Assembly: GCA_020086605.1 (NCBI GenBank)
Contig: JACBWW010000039.1
Span: forward strand, 4,783,798 to 4,847,797
Source: Lanius collurio
Taxonomy: Eukaryota; Chordata; Aves; Passeriformes; Laniidae
Reading direction: 5' to 3'
Length of the DNA: 64,000 nucleotides
Shown here: positions 24,402-64,000 of the stretch, piece after piece
How the letters are laid out: each line of letters starts with the position of its first letter
Numbering within the stretch: the first letter of the stretch is position 1
Made by a program: the position numbers and the translations under genes
Notes under the pieces: model-generated
Database searches by the model: none
Told to the model about the DNA's origin: nothing
The model's input: only the letters and a program-made list of their open reading frames with translations

Positions 24402-25558
24402 GTTTATGAAGATGGTGACAGAATACAGACTTTTGGGTACATTTTACATTGCAACCCAGGACAGGTGGAAATCCCTGTCAGGGGAAATTCAGGCCCTGTT
24501 TCTGGAATCAGAAGCCCACCTGGGGATTCACTGTGCCTTAACTCTGAACTTTTAACTTTCTGATGTGAGTGGGAATGTGCACACCCAACTGCCAAAAGTC
24601 CTCGTCTACTGAAAAGAAAAATGGTGTAGCCTTTTGGCTTTGTGTGAATATTTGAGTTTCTGCAGCTGAGGATCCCTGTGGTCCTGGATTTGGCACAGCT
24701 TTTGCCATGGTTGGTGCCAATTTGTGAGTCCACTTTGCCTCCCTTGTGCAGGAATCTTCTGCATTCCAAGGACAGGGACATTGCCATGGTTTAACTCATG
24801 GAAACTCTTACTGGAAGCTTTACCAAAAGCCTCTGGTCAGAGATGGAAACCTTTTGAAATGTATCTCCAGGAGTTTAATGAGATTTGCTGGAGGACAGCT
24901 TTCCATGGGCAAGTGTTGTTAATACAATTATAAGTTGTTGCTTAATGACTCCCTTACACTATTAACTGTATTGCTAATTGTGTGGCCAGTGCAGTTGTGC
25001 TGGTCTGAGGATATCTTTGGGGAGCAAATTAAAAAGAAATTACACTTACTTAGACTTTCCTGTACAGGAGTGATTGCATTCATGTGGTGAATTTTATTTG
25101 CCAATACTTCTAGTGGGTTGCTGTTTTCTGTTACAGCCAAGATAAAATGAATATTTTGGGCTCGTTTGGATCTTTTATTTTCCCCAGCCAGGTGTTTTTT
25201 GGCTCTTGCTCAAATTTGGGTGACCAGCTTCACTGGAGGTAAGCAGGACTGTGAGATGTCTTTTGTTATTAAAATACCAATAAATTCTCTATAGAATCAG
25301 AGCCCTTAAGTGTTCCTCTGACCACTAACAGCCCTTGAGAAGTCTGTGCTGCACTTGTGTTTTAAAAACTCTAAAATGTCAGATCTCTTGCTGTTCATAA
25401 ATGTTTATTATCAATAGGCAGCTGGAAATGTTACATCTGAAAAGGTAGAAACACCTTGATTTTTCAATAGGCTTACATTTTTGGGAAAAAAAATTAAATG
25501 CTTTTTATTTTTTTTTTCAGTTTACAGTTAAGCTAAAAATACACATAAAATAAATAAT

Positions 25559-25564
25559 TTTATT
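25559..25564 (-). terminator. Candidate poly(A) signal for TRPC5
   Basis: On the minus strand this reads AATAAA within ACAAATAAAATTATTTATTT, an AT-rich context typical of a 3' UTR end. It is about 7 kb after the TRPC5 stop, so it fits only if the 3' UTR is very long. Other AATAAA motifs on this strand exist near 28200 and 30346. Confidence 0.3.
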
Positions 25565-26379
25565 TGTTATGTACATTGTTTCATTTTGTACAGGTTAGAT
25601 GAGGGTCTGACGTGGAGTCTGCACTACGGACGGAAGAGATGCAAGTAGAAAAGTACATAAAACTAAGCATCTGTTTTTGCTTTTTGCTCTTGCCCTTTTC
25701 TCCCCCTTTTCTCCAGGGGAGGCTATTACCACTCAACTGGCAGATTCTGAGGTCCCCATTCTGTCTTTGCATACACAAAATTCTTACAACATCTAAAAGC
25801 TCTTTTACCTGGAAAAGGCCTTTGAGTTTTTGAGCAAAACTAAACTAAAGAATGAAGGGGAGGGGGGGAGGAAGCCTCACCTTTGTTATTCCATGAAATA
25901 AAAGGGCATTTTAAAATATGCTTGGGTGTGAAGGCTGTTTCTGTGGTTGCTTTTTTTCTTAATGAAGATTTAATCTGACAATAAAACTGGATTGCTAAAA
26001 AAACTGTTTGCAGAGTCAGCCTGGGTCTCCAGGGCTCCCATGTAGAAAATAGAGTATTTAAGCATCTGCTCCTGTCTTTTGCTTCTCAAAATCCTTAGCC
26101 CTGTAGCCCCTCAGACCTGCCTTATAAACACCCTTGGTAGTTTTTAAATAACTGTACAATACCCAGAAAAATAGACCCAAAAGTGCCCCCCATTGCTGAA
26201 AAACAACTATTTATAGTCAGAAGGCCTCTCACTCTGTTGGCTAAAGGTATCACAGTGTTCTGTCAGCTCCTGCACGGGCACATCTGAGCCCTGAGCAGGC
26301 ATCTCTGCTGCCTCAGAGGTGCTGCTCACGTGGAAATTCTTCTGATGGGAGGGGAAAAGAAAAAGCATCCCCCAAATCG

Positions 26380-26530
26380 GCCATGCTGAGCAGGGATGGG
26401 GTGGGCAGGGGGCACAGGCTGCACTGGTGTCCCCCAGTGGGGGGATGTGGATGGAGAAGGGTCTGTCAGGAGCCCCCCTGAGGGTTGGACTGGATCTCCA
26501 GAGGTCTCTTCCCACCCAAGCCATGACTCT
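26380..26530 (+). mobile_element. CR1 LINE 3' tail
   Basis: The 3' part reads GGTTGGACTGGATCTCCAGA and TCTTCCCACCCAAGCCATGA, matching the sense 3' end of CR1. The left end is diverged and approximate. Confidence 0.65.
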
Positions 26531-28529
26531 GCACGTAAGGAATGAACTGGATCTGAAACTGGGGGTGGTTTGAGCTCTATTGCTGTTGTGGCTGAGGGTT
26601 TTGTTTCTCTTTGCACACCTTAAAAAAGCCAGAGCAGGTCAAAGTGTTTCCCTGAAGCACAAAATGCTATCAAAGGTTTGGAAGATAAGGATCAAATGCT
26701 TTTGCTTTTTAAGTATACTTCTTTAGATGAAACAGGTTTTCTTTTTAAAACAATGGTTCGTGGTCAGGAATTGCCTCCAGAGCAGTGGGTCTGGGTGGAG
26801 GTAGTTATATGAATTATATAGGAATTACTCTTTTGTAAAAAGGGCTTGAAATGGGGAAAAAAGTGTGAAAATGAAATTTAATCAAATTATAAATGCCCAG
26901 CTTATTCTTTATCTCCTCCCCAAAAAATCCAATAATGGAGTGACTTTATAGCTCTTTCAAGTCACACATTCACTGAAAACTGCAGATTCTTTTGGGGGAC
27001 AGTTTATTTTAAATGCTTTTCCAGTGAGTGGATTTATTATCCACCACAGTCTCACTGATTCCAATTAATTTCACCGTGCCATTAATTAGAGTGCCTGATG
27101 CTTCCAGCCCACCTGGGAAGATGTGACCAGCCTTGGGGCCTGCAAGTCCCTCTTGAGAGGAGGAGGTTCCTGCAGTGCATCCACCCCAAAACCAACTCCA
27201 GGAGTTCTCAGTTAAGTGACAACTTTCATTAACTCTAAGCAGCCCTGGTGCTTCAGATGTTTTTGCTTATTTTTTGCTGTTCTTTGTGTGGGATTGCAGC
27301 AGAGGGGGTTCCTGTTCCTTTGGGAATCAGCCTCTGGGGCTGCACAGAGTTATCTCTGTCTGTGGGACAGGACTGGACACTGCAGGAGGAGTTAAGTGGT
27401 TAAAGGGGAACTCAGCCAGGAGTTAAACCAACACTGAACCTCTTCCTGGTTAACTGAAATCGGCTTTTCTCTGGGATTTTGGCCTTTTGAAAAGGGAAGT
27501 AGCAACATCAAAGTGAAGCTGGGAAGGGCAGTGAGACAAACACGTGGTGGTGTGAGAGCAGTGGGTGCTTGTGTGGTTTCCAGCTGCTGGAAAACCCAGA
27601 GGTGATTCAGATCCTTGCTTACACTGTTGCTGACTGTCCAGACATCCCTGCTTGCTCTGTCAGTCCCATCCAGGTCCCCAGTGCAGGGACCTGCCAGTGC
27701 TCCTGTTCCTGGCAGAGAGCTCAGAGTGCCCTTACCCTGCCAGTCCCCTCTCAGAGCTCCTCTTGCTCAAACCAAAGACCTTTATCCAAAGAACGTTGTG
27801 CAGACACAGCTGGGTGAGGAGCCCCTCTCAGGGGTGCAGTTTCCTGCTCTCCAGGCTCCTCCAGCAGCCACGGTGTTGGCCACACTCTGCTGCCTGGGGG
27901 GAGTGTCTGGGAGCTGCCTTCACCTCTCCTGGGGCAGAACAGGCAGCAGGGCCACCCTGCTGCAGTCACAGCCTCCCTTTGCCCTCCTGTGACACCCAGG
28001 TGAGTTGTCCTTGCCAGTGATGGGGTGAAAACTGATTATTACAGAGGTGATGATGTGACATTTTCCTATAGCCCTACCCCAGTATCCCAGTGTGTGCCAG
28101 TGCTGAGCTGCCTGTGGAGCCCCCCCATGCTTATAATTCTGTTGTACCAACCAGCTCTAACCTCTTTAAAAGGTAAGGGTATATGTTCATACATTAATAT
28201 ATTTATTTAAATATTCTTAATATTTACAGTGGCTGTTTCTGCTAAAAATCATGTTACGTGGACTGTCAGGAAAGGGATGGAACACAAATACAGGAAGGTG
28301 ACATTAAGGGTGAGGCATAAATCACAAAAGCAAAGGTGTCAGAATTTAGGCTTCCAGGGTATGCTGCTCCTGCTCTCTGTCTGCTGCAGAAGTCCCCTAA
28401 ATTCCCTTCATGGGGAAACCATGCGAGTTTCCTACATGGAAAATTATTGTAACAGACATACAGTTAAATCCTAACCTGAATTAGTTGTAAGAAAATAAAA
28501 GTACATACTACTGCTACCAATATCATCAA

Positions 28530-28740
28530 CTACTGACTGTATATAGCGCCTTTAAATTGGAAAGTGCTTATAAATAATGAACTAACCCCCCCTGCGAGGT
28601 AGGTAAGTATTATTATCCCTATTTTACAGATGGGGAAACTGAGGCATTTGAGAGGCTGAGTGACTTGCCCAAGGTCACGGGGGAGGCAGAGGCAGAGCAG
28701 GGAGTGGAGCTGAGCTCCCTCGTGGCTCTGACACTGCCCA
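28530..28740 (-). repeat. Ancient MIR/CORE-SINE or L2-type tail
   Basis: On the minus strand the sequence reads GTGACCTTGGGCAAGTCACT, then TGCCTCAGTTTCCCCATCTG and TAAAATAGGGATAATAATAC, then TTACCTACCTCGCAGGG. This is the hallmark of MIR and related L2/CR1-L3 tails, families that were active long before birds arose. Its good preservation is unusual for so old an element. Confidence 0.7.
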
Positions 28741-28978
28741 TGCTTCCTCTGAGGGGACACAGCTACAAACACAGCAGTATTTACATATTTACCAGCGAGT
28801 GAGCCATGTACAAATGCAGTTTTCCAAATAACCTGCACAGATAGTTCAGTTAATTTCTTGTTTCTGAAGCAATTTATGTGATCTCTGACCTGAGTACAAA
28901 CACCTCCCAGCTCTGTTAAATGCTTAACCCTGGATGTTGCTTGTTACCTTTTTAATTGGGGGTGATGCCCCATCCCTG

Positions 28979-29098
28979 CAAGTGTCCAAGGACAGGGCTT
29001 GGAGCAACCTGGCCTAGTGGAAGGTGTCCCTGCCCATGGCAGGGGGGTTGGAACAAGAACTTTATGGTGCTTTCCAACCCAAACCATTCCATGACCAT
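28979..29098 (+). mobile_element. CR1 LINE 3' tail
   Basis: The sequence has AAGTGTCCAAGGACAGGGCT, CTTGGAGCAACCTGG, GTGTCCCTGCCCATGGCAG and TTTCCAACCCAAACCATTCC, the sense-strand end of a CR1 element. Confidence 0.8.
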
Positions 29099-32000
29099 TT
29101 GCAGGTGTGCTTCTTTAAAAAGCCATGTGAAAATGACCCTGGGATGGGAGGCGAGAAAAAAAATGCAACTTCAAGGGCAAGAAACCTAAGAAAGGGTAAG
29201 TGGTTGAGATCTCAGTTATTCCTAACTCCAAACTCCTTGCATATGTCCAGGGATCCTTCTTGAAGCCCACAGAATAAAGGCCAGGTGTGAAGCAGCTGAG
29301 CCAAGGAAAAGTTTAACTCCTCACAGGAGAAACTCAGTGTCCCATCAGCTCCTCCCCTGGCCCTTGCAGAGACAGCACAGGGGTCATTCACTCATTTCTC
29401 TGAGGGAAAGAATAAATTTCACTAAAACACATTTTCTTTTTGAGCAGTTGAAAGCAGAAAAATACTGATAAAGTCCCAAATACTGTGACTGCAAGTGAAT
29501 TAAGCAAAACCTGGGTTGGTTTTTTTTTTAATCAAATGTATTTTTCAGAAGCCACTTCAATTTCACTCCCCTGAAGCTCCTGTTTTAGCATAATAATAAT
29601 TCACCACCTGCTCCAAAGTCTATTGCTATCAACAGGGATGCATAGATGCAATCAAAGAGAATTCTGCCTTTTGGGGGACCAATCTGAGTTTTGCAAGCTC
29701 CTGGACACGTGTATTAATCACAGCCAAATCAAATATTGGTGTTGCATTCCAAAGTCAGCTCATAGCTGGGAGCAAGGAAGGATCTCAGTCAGGAAACAAA
29801 GCCCAGGGGAGCCCCAGCCAAGGAGCCCCGAGAAGCATCTCCCCCTTTAGCACAGCACTGGGGGGCTGCAGGTCTGTTCTCCCTCGTGCCACTGCGACGT
29901 GGCAGCTCCCACCCCTGCCCTTTCGGGGCACAGCAGGGGAACGTGACTCACACAGTCTGCAGGGAAGGGATTTTTACATTTTTGGGGGCAGCACTGCCGA
30001 GTTAATTCCATTTCTTTGTGTTGTTTGTACCTGGTAATGCACTGGAATTACACCCTGTGAGCGTCAGCAGCGGCTGTGCTTGTTCTCCTGGAACACAAGA
30101 GCCTTTCTGCTGTCCAAGGATACAAACCCTGCTTCTGGCCTGCTTTCAAGCCCAGCTGATGTCATCTGCATAGCTCTACTCGAATTGTTTTCATTCTTAC
30201 TCCTTACCCAGGAAATACCACACAGATTTGCTGGCCCCACGTTCATAGACTGCAGTGTGGGTTAGGTGAGGCATCAGAGGATTCGAGTTCACCCCCTGTA
30301 GCAGCTCCTGCTAAGGTTTATCTTTGCAGAAATGTGCTCAGTTTGGTTTATTGACCTGTGGGGCTTTTGTTGTGAGTATTGCCTTGGTGGGTTCAGACTG
30401 TGGCTCTCCCCTATGGATGGATCTGCTCCTTCAGCCAGGGGTGCTGGATTCCCTCCTGGAATGATCAGCAAAGCTGCTCCCCACCCTTGGGCTTTGCAAG
30501 TCTCCTTGTGTACCACCAATGTCAGTTTGCTCAGCCTTCCATGAACGAAGAGGAAATGCAGTTTTCAAAGACAACTCTAACCCTGCAATTAGCGTGAAAG
30601 CCTGAAATCTGTTGATACAAAAATGCCTTTCACTCTGCCTTAACTAACACACCCAGAGGCTTAAATATTTGGGGTTTTACACTGCCTGCTGGTAACAAGA
30701 CTGGTGTCATTATAAGCAAGGAATATAGAAATGTTTTTGAGTCTCTGCTCCTCGCTGCTGATTTATCTCAAACAGGGCTGGCCTGGAGCCACAGTCTCCA
30801 CCCTGAGGTCTGCACTGAACTCTTCCATGAGTCTGGGGTGTTGGCACCCCAGCTCTGCCCCAGGAGCTGCTGCATCACTCACATTTCTCTGTGGGTGCTC
30901 CACTGGCCTTTGTGGGTGAAGCTGCACAAGTGCCCCAAGGAAAAGCCCTGCAAGGAGAGTTTCCTTCACAAGAGGAGGGAGCCAGGTTTAAAACTCGGGC
31001 AGAGTGCCCAGCTGCAGGTGCCCCAGCATCTCATCCCTCTGCTCCTGACCCTCCCTGCTGCCAGCAGAGCTGCTCATGCCCCTTGCTGGTGAAACCTGAC
31101 CCACTCCAATGGCAGGTGTAGATTTTCCAGCATTATGTTTCTCCAGAGACAACTCACAAGCCCGTTCCCAGGTGAGGTGATGGCTGGGGAAAGGCTGCAG
31201 GTCATAAACCCCTCCTGAGAGCAGAGCCCTGCAGCAGGGCAGGAGTGAAGCCATTCCCAAGCTCCTGGGCAGGACTTGCTTCCTCCAAGGAAGCAGCTGC
31301 CCAACACCAGCTCTGAGGTGATGCTGAGTGCCAGTCATCTGTGCTCCTTAGCAACACTGCAGAAGAAAGGTCAAGTAAAATAAAATAAAAATTAAAATAA
31401 AAACCCCTCTTTAAGAATTCAACCACCTTGCCCTTGATGGGGTTGTCTTCTCCCCCTCTCTGATGCTCCCACAGTGCTAAGCCCTGTCCAGACACTCCCA
31501 CAGCTGGGGAAATACAAGATAATAAAAGATACCAGGTCCTGCCACAGTCCCCTTTTGTTGCACCTCAGAGAAGGACCTGCAGAGCTGTTCCACGCTGCTG
31601 GTGCAGCTGGAGCTGCTCTTGCCTAGGCTGCCTTTCAGACCTGCAGCTCAGGGGCCCAGGGAAGATGCTCTCCCTCAGGAGATGATTTTTCCCCTACAGC
31701 CCAACACCCAGCAGAGAGGCAGCAAAAAGTGAACACAGCACTGAAAGTAAGATTAGGAATTGCAAAATAAGGGCAAGGCTTAGAGCTAGGCTTTGGTTCA
31801 GCCCATTGGAAACTACTCTTGAGGTTTGTATTTCAAGCAGCCAGGGTTGGTTTGGGTTGTTTTGGGTTCATCTACACAGAAGTTGGAGGCAAGGCCAGGT
31901 GCTGGCTCCCAGTGTCAGCCTAATTGGAAGGTCCTTCTGCTCCCCAAAGGGAGGTTAGGTAAATAAACAAGTATGTTAGCAACAAAAACGTGTTCCAGGT

Positions 32001-32577
32001 GGATGATCAAAGGAGTCTCATATTCAGTAACAATTCACAATATTAATATAGTGGTGTGAAAAAACAAGCACAACCAAAAGAATCAGAAGTCATATTGCTT
32101 AAAGGAAACAAAAAAACCACTTGTGGGTTGAAACTCTTTTAAAAAATATTTTCAGTGTGATTCTCAGCCTCCTGCTCAGCAGCTGGTTGTGTTGTTGAGC
32201 AAAACTGAGCAGGATGCAGAGCCAGTGATATTGGACAGCAGCACTGAAACCCAGCTGGGGTGGGATGATGATGGGAACACTGGAGAAATCCTTTCCTCAG
32301 CCACCTGCATGCCTGAAGTCTGTGGGGTTTATAGACTAAGACTGCATCCAAAGAGATTCCTGTGGTGTATGGTGACCTTATAAATGGTGAAACCTTTAGT
32401 TTCGTATTTGGGAGTGTAAAAAAAGTAAATTAAAAAAGGTGCAGATGGCTATAAAATAGGCTATAACATAAGTAGGTTTACACTTTCTTTTCACCTGTGG
32501 ACAGAAAGGAAACAGATGAGAGCAAACAATTACCAATACTTGGCTGAGTTTTCCAGTGAGAGTTAAGAGAGCTTTGC

Positions 32578-60160
<27,583 letters not shown>

Positions 60161-62690
60161 TCATTGTCATGACAAGGTAATATTTGCCATTAAAGCTCTG
60201 TGTGTATATATATGATGTAATACCAGACAATTTGACATTAACAGCTTGGAAAAAATGCCTCATCCCTCCTGCCTTCCACAAAGTACAATGCTGCTGATTA
60301 TATTTTACAAGTCTGTGGGGAGTGTAGTCTAGAGAGAGCTCAAAAAGACCTTGGTTTCCTACCCAGGGCTCCAGATATGCACATGAGGAGACTGCCTGAA
60401 ACACATGTTATTTATAACCAGTGTGAGTGAATTGGCTCTGCTGAAATTTGTTCTACGTGAATAAACTCTTTAAGCAGCTCTATTTGGTGTAGTTTCTAAT
60501 AGATTGTCTGCTCTCACAGACACTATAAGCAATTCACTGCTCTGCTGGACAGCACTGATTTTCCCTGACTTTCTCCAGCAACACCAGAGCCAGGTTCTGC
60601 GTGCCAGCACAGCTCCCCCCTGACCTGGAAATATCACACCAAAGAAGGAAGAAGCTGATCCATTCTCTGTGCTCAGCCACTGTATTATTTACATATATAT
60701 ACATATATATCTACAAATATACAGCATCTTGCTGTACAAAAAGCCCACAGGGCATTATTTGTGAGGAAAGGTAAGACTCATCATGAAACAGGGCACTGCA
60801 GCCTGGCACCACATCCCTCAGCAGTGACTCACCTCGTGTCAGGGATGGCTGTGGGCTTTGTGAGGTGAGTGTTTGTTCCCAAGGATACGGCCAGACTCCA
60901 TCATCTCAACTCTGAAATGCCTTCTGGTGATAATTTTTGGCACTTGCTAATGCTCACTACACCACCCTGCAGCTGAAAAGGGTGAGGGACAGCTTCTGAA
61001 GCTCATCACCAGACTGCTAAACTCACCTGACACAGTTCTGATCATAAGCAACTTTTATGTTTTTTATTGTAGAACTGTTTGTGTATTTTTGAAAGCCTAA
61101 GTCCCATTAAAAAGCAAACGGCAGCTAAGCTCCTTCATCCCCCCTAGGTGCTTCTGAAAATGTCTTTAGAGCCCCAGGTATTTTGGATTACCCACTTTAC
61201 ATTATCCTTGAATGAAAACCTGAAAGGTGTGTGAAAAGGAAACAAAACAAACCAAAACAAAGTACACCTTCAGCTTCATTACCAACATAATTACCCAAAT
61301 TGCTGCCCATTGCTAACCACAGGATACTGCCGTGGCCACTGCTCTGCTGCTTGCAACTCAACTTTAGGGACCTGGAAGTTCAATCTGAAGAGCAGGCAAA
61401 GTTGCAATGAACTGCTGCAGGCCCCCAAATATCAATCTGAGCTGCTCAGCTGCCAGCCAGCAGGTCAATGGCCACACAAGCAGAATGTCAGGGCCAGCCA
61501 GGTAATCTGATTACAGCTGCCTCCACGTCTTTGCATGCACGTAAAGCCATAAAATATAGTAAATCAATGGAGAGGAGCCTGTTGAAGAACTCACACACTG
61601 TATTTATAGTGAGTTATCGCTGCTGGTTACTATAGTTACAGCAATGCTGTGTGTGCCTGTTCTCTCTCCTTTTATAGTGGAAAATATTTCGTAAATAATA
61701 ACCTTTAATCTGGTGAAACTGTTCTAATTTCTCCATTTAATATACAGTCATACAGTATCCCTATTTATCTGAAACAAAGGAACTCAAGAACAGACAGCTG
61801 TAAGAGGTGCTTTTGAAAGGTTTTTTAAATGGGTTATCCTTCTTTCATCTGCAAATCAATTTTGCTGAAATGCCTACCATTTCCCTCAATTTTAACCACG
61901 AATTTAAAGATAAAGTGAAGATATCACCTAAGCTCAGAAAAGACATTTAACCTCCTGAGCTTACTCTGAAGTTTCTACCAACACCTGCATTTCAATGCAT
62001 AAATCAGCTTCATCTGATGATGAGGCTGNGCTCTTCTCCCACCTCATCCCACCTCACTGCCTCACCTGAACATCCTGCCCTCAGCACCTCCTTCTCTTCC
62101 CAGCTCTGGCTGCCCAAGCCAGACTGGAACAAGAGCCTCACGTTTAACTTTCAGACAATCAGCACTCCCTCCTTCTCCTGCTGATATCAGAGCACTTGAT
62201 GTTGGTCAGTGATTATCAGCACAGAGTGAGGCTTATCTTCCTTCTCCCTCATTCCTTTTCTGGGGGCTTGGGTGGAATAAGCTGGGCTGGTTCCTGCCTC
62301 CGGGAGCAGGTCAGGGAGCAGGGAGAGCAGAGCCAGGCTCGGGGCACTGCCTGTGCCCTGTGCCAGCCAGCAGGGCTGAGCCAGCAGCAGCAGTGACTCT
62401 GTGTGACCCAGGAGCTCAATCCCAACCCACTCCTTGCACCGAGTGTGGGGGGAGCAGGGAGGGAGCCGCATCTGCCACGGTTTGCTCAGGTCACGTCTAA
62501 AGGCACATCAGATGGCACAGAAGAGCAGAGCAGCCCTGGGCCAACAGGATCTGTTGTTCCAGAAGGAGCCCAGCTGTTCTCTGCAGTTTCTGGAGCTGGC
62601 TGCCAAATCTCTCCACATGCTGGGCTCGGGGATGAGTCCCCACACAGTTGCCATGGGCGCGAGTCAGGCCCTGTTGCTCAGCGTTGCTGG

Positions 62691-62832
62691 GTGTGGGATT
62701 TATGGGATTCACCTAAAACCCATGGCAGGATGGGGTGTGGGATTCACCTAGAACCNNNNNNNNNNTATATATATATATTATATATATGTATATTCAATGA
62801 CCCAAACAAATATATTCAATGACCCAAACTAG
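62691..62832. repeat. Tandem repeats flanking an assembly gap
   Basis: Before the gap the motif GTGTGGGATT...CACCTA(A/G)AACC occurs twice about 45 bases apart. After the ten N (62756-62765) comes a TATATA tract and a 22-bp unit, TATATTCAATGACCCAAAC, repeated twice. The gap probably hides more copies. Confidence 0.75.
62756..62765. other. Assembly gap (10 N)
   Basis: Ten unresolved bases lie between a short tandem repeat and a TA tract, so the gap is likely caused by repeats. A single ambiguous base also occurs at 62029. Confidence 0.95.
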
Positions 62833-63133
62833 CACTGAAAAGAAGATCTCCAAGAGAACTACTGGCATTTATGAAGTTGGATCTTTGTGTGTTATTACAA
62901 CAATAAGCTTCTGATGATTTCTGCATTGGCACATAACTGATGACACCCTGCTCCAGAGAGCTTGGGGAAAGAATATCAGAAGAGTGTGTGATTTGGAATC
63001 AACCAGCACATGCAGGCAGCTGAAAATGAGCAATAGCTCAGGGGGTGATGGTCTCCAGAAAAAGCCAAGACCTGTTGCTTGTATTGATGAGAAAATATTA
63101 CTGTAAAATTCCATATCTGGAGACAGTGATCAT

Positions 63134-63320
63134 AAAATCACAGACTCATGGAATTGTTTGGGTTGGGAGGAACCTTAAAGCTCATCCCCTTCCATCCCCC
63201 TGCCCTGGCAGGGACACTTCCCACGGTCCCAGCCTGCTCCAAGCCCTGTCCAGCCTGGCCTTGGACACTGCCAGGGATCCTGGGGCAGCCACAGCTGCTC
63301 TGGGCAGGGGAGAGAAACAA
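63134..63320 (-). mobile_element. CR1 LINE 3' end
   Basis: The plus strand starts AAATCACAGACTCATGGAAT, then TGTTTGGGTTGGGAGGAACC, and runs to GCCACAGCTGCTCTGGGCAG. This is the reverse complement of a CR1 3' end, cut at about 63307. Confidence 0.88.
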
Positions 63321-64000
63321 TTCCACAGAAACTGAAAAGCTGCCAAGCATCGATTGGTGTTTGGTTGTGTTTTAACTCTGATTTCAGAAGGGTCAGTGCT
63401 TTGTGTTTAGAACCTGGAAGAAACAGAAGGTTACCCTGCTCTGTTCTCTGCAGATCCCAAGCAGGAGCTGTTACTGGATGTGTTTGCAGTGACTCACAGG
63501 GCAAGAGATGCTGCTGCTTCTCTGAGAGGAGGCACAACTTTTTCTTTTTTTAAAATTTTTTTTTTGAGGGGAGAAAATGTTATAAACACATTTTCTCTTT
63601 ATCACATATGATAGAAAGCTCTAAGGAGAGAATAAAACTGTTTTTCCCTTGAGTCAAAGTCAAAGTCATTTGAGAAATCAAATGACTGTATGTTCCTCTG
63701 GTTGCTGTGCAACTTGCAAGCATCTTAAAAGTGCCTCTTCTCTGCCTAATAGCTCATTTCTAAAATCTGCTTTCTCAGTTGTATCTGATGTTAGTTCTTC
63801 AAATGGAGACAAATTCACACATCATGAAAGAGCAGCTTTAAAGAGCAGCTTGGCAAAAGGGAATGGAAATGGAAAAAGCCATTAAATTTTCCAATCAAGC
63901 TGGTCCCAACCTCAATGAAAATGCCCAAGGGAAATTTAAGAACACCACACAAAGAGACTCCCTAATGTCATAAACCACCAAATGCTGTGTTTATTAAAGG

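Larger units (their letters stand above)
19041..25540. other. Intergenic region between convergent ALG13 and TRPC5
   Basis: About 6.5 kb separates the likely ends of the two transcripts. It contains the copy-2 repeat, a duplicated CR1 tail (21455-21868), a 95-bp tandem duplication (22041-22230), a CR1 remnant (about 23350-23500) and an LTR-like element (about 23504-24401). I see no gene in the rest. Confidence 0.5.
25540..32577 (-). other. Region after TRPC5 stop; possible long 3' UTR
   Basis: This stretch follows the TRPC5 stop codon and holds no other coding sequence that I can support. It may be a long 3' UTR ending near 25540, or a shorter UTR plus intergenic DNA. It contains CR1 tails at about 26380-26530 and 28979-29098 and a MIR-like fragment at about 28530-28740. 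The plus-strand ORFs at about 27600-28020 and 30730-31120 have no family resemblance. Confidence 0.3.

Overview
This is a window of bird nuclear DNA, most likely from a songbird. The bird assignment rests on many CR1 LINE 3' ends in both orientations, two solo-LTR-like elements of avian retrovirus type, and the close match of all exons to vertebrate ALG13 and TRPC5. It contains the 3' parts of two convergent multi-exon genes and no complete gene. All family assignments come from reading the translated exons; no database search was run.

Positions 32-18381 (+) hold the last 20 coding exons of ALG13 in one continuous reading frame of 774 codons plus stop. They encode the second half of the OTU domain with its catalytic-type histidine, a Tudor domain, and a long proline-, serine- and alanine-rich C-terminal region ending in PQGM. 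The glycosyltransferase domain and the OTU cysteine lie upstream of the window. The 3' UTR ends at a canonical poly(A) signal at 19015-19020. About 19040-25540 is intergenic: a tandemly duplicated CR1 tail, a 95-bp duplication, and a solo-LTR-like element at about 23504-24401.

Positions 32578-60141 (-) hold the last seven coding exons of TRPC5, from the S2-S3 calcium-binding region to the C-terminal PDZ ligand VTTRL (576 codons plus stop). The ankyrin repeats, S1 and most of S2 lie beyond position 64000. The introns carry CR1 fragments, a well-bounded solo LTR with a 5-bp target-site duplication (46198-46996), a 25-copy 29/32-bp minisatellite about 0.6 kb from the pore exon, a 40-bp poly-T tract and two short assembly gaps. 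A MIR-like ancient SINE tail lies near 28.6 kb, possibly inside a long TRPC5 3' UTR.

The tail-to-tail ALG13-TRPC5 order is the same as at human Xq23, so this is conserved synteny. The two products act in different places: N-glycan precursor assembly and its OTU/Tudor extension for ALG13, and a plasma-membrane calcium-permeable channel for TRPC5. I saw no undescribed biological system. The most unusual local feature is the intronic minisatellite, which stays open in several frames on both strands and produces long false ORFs.
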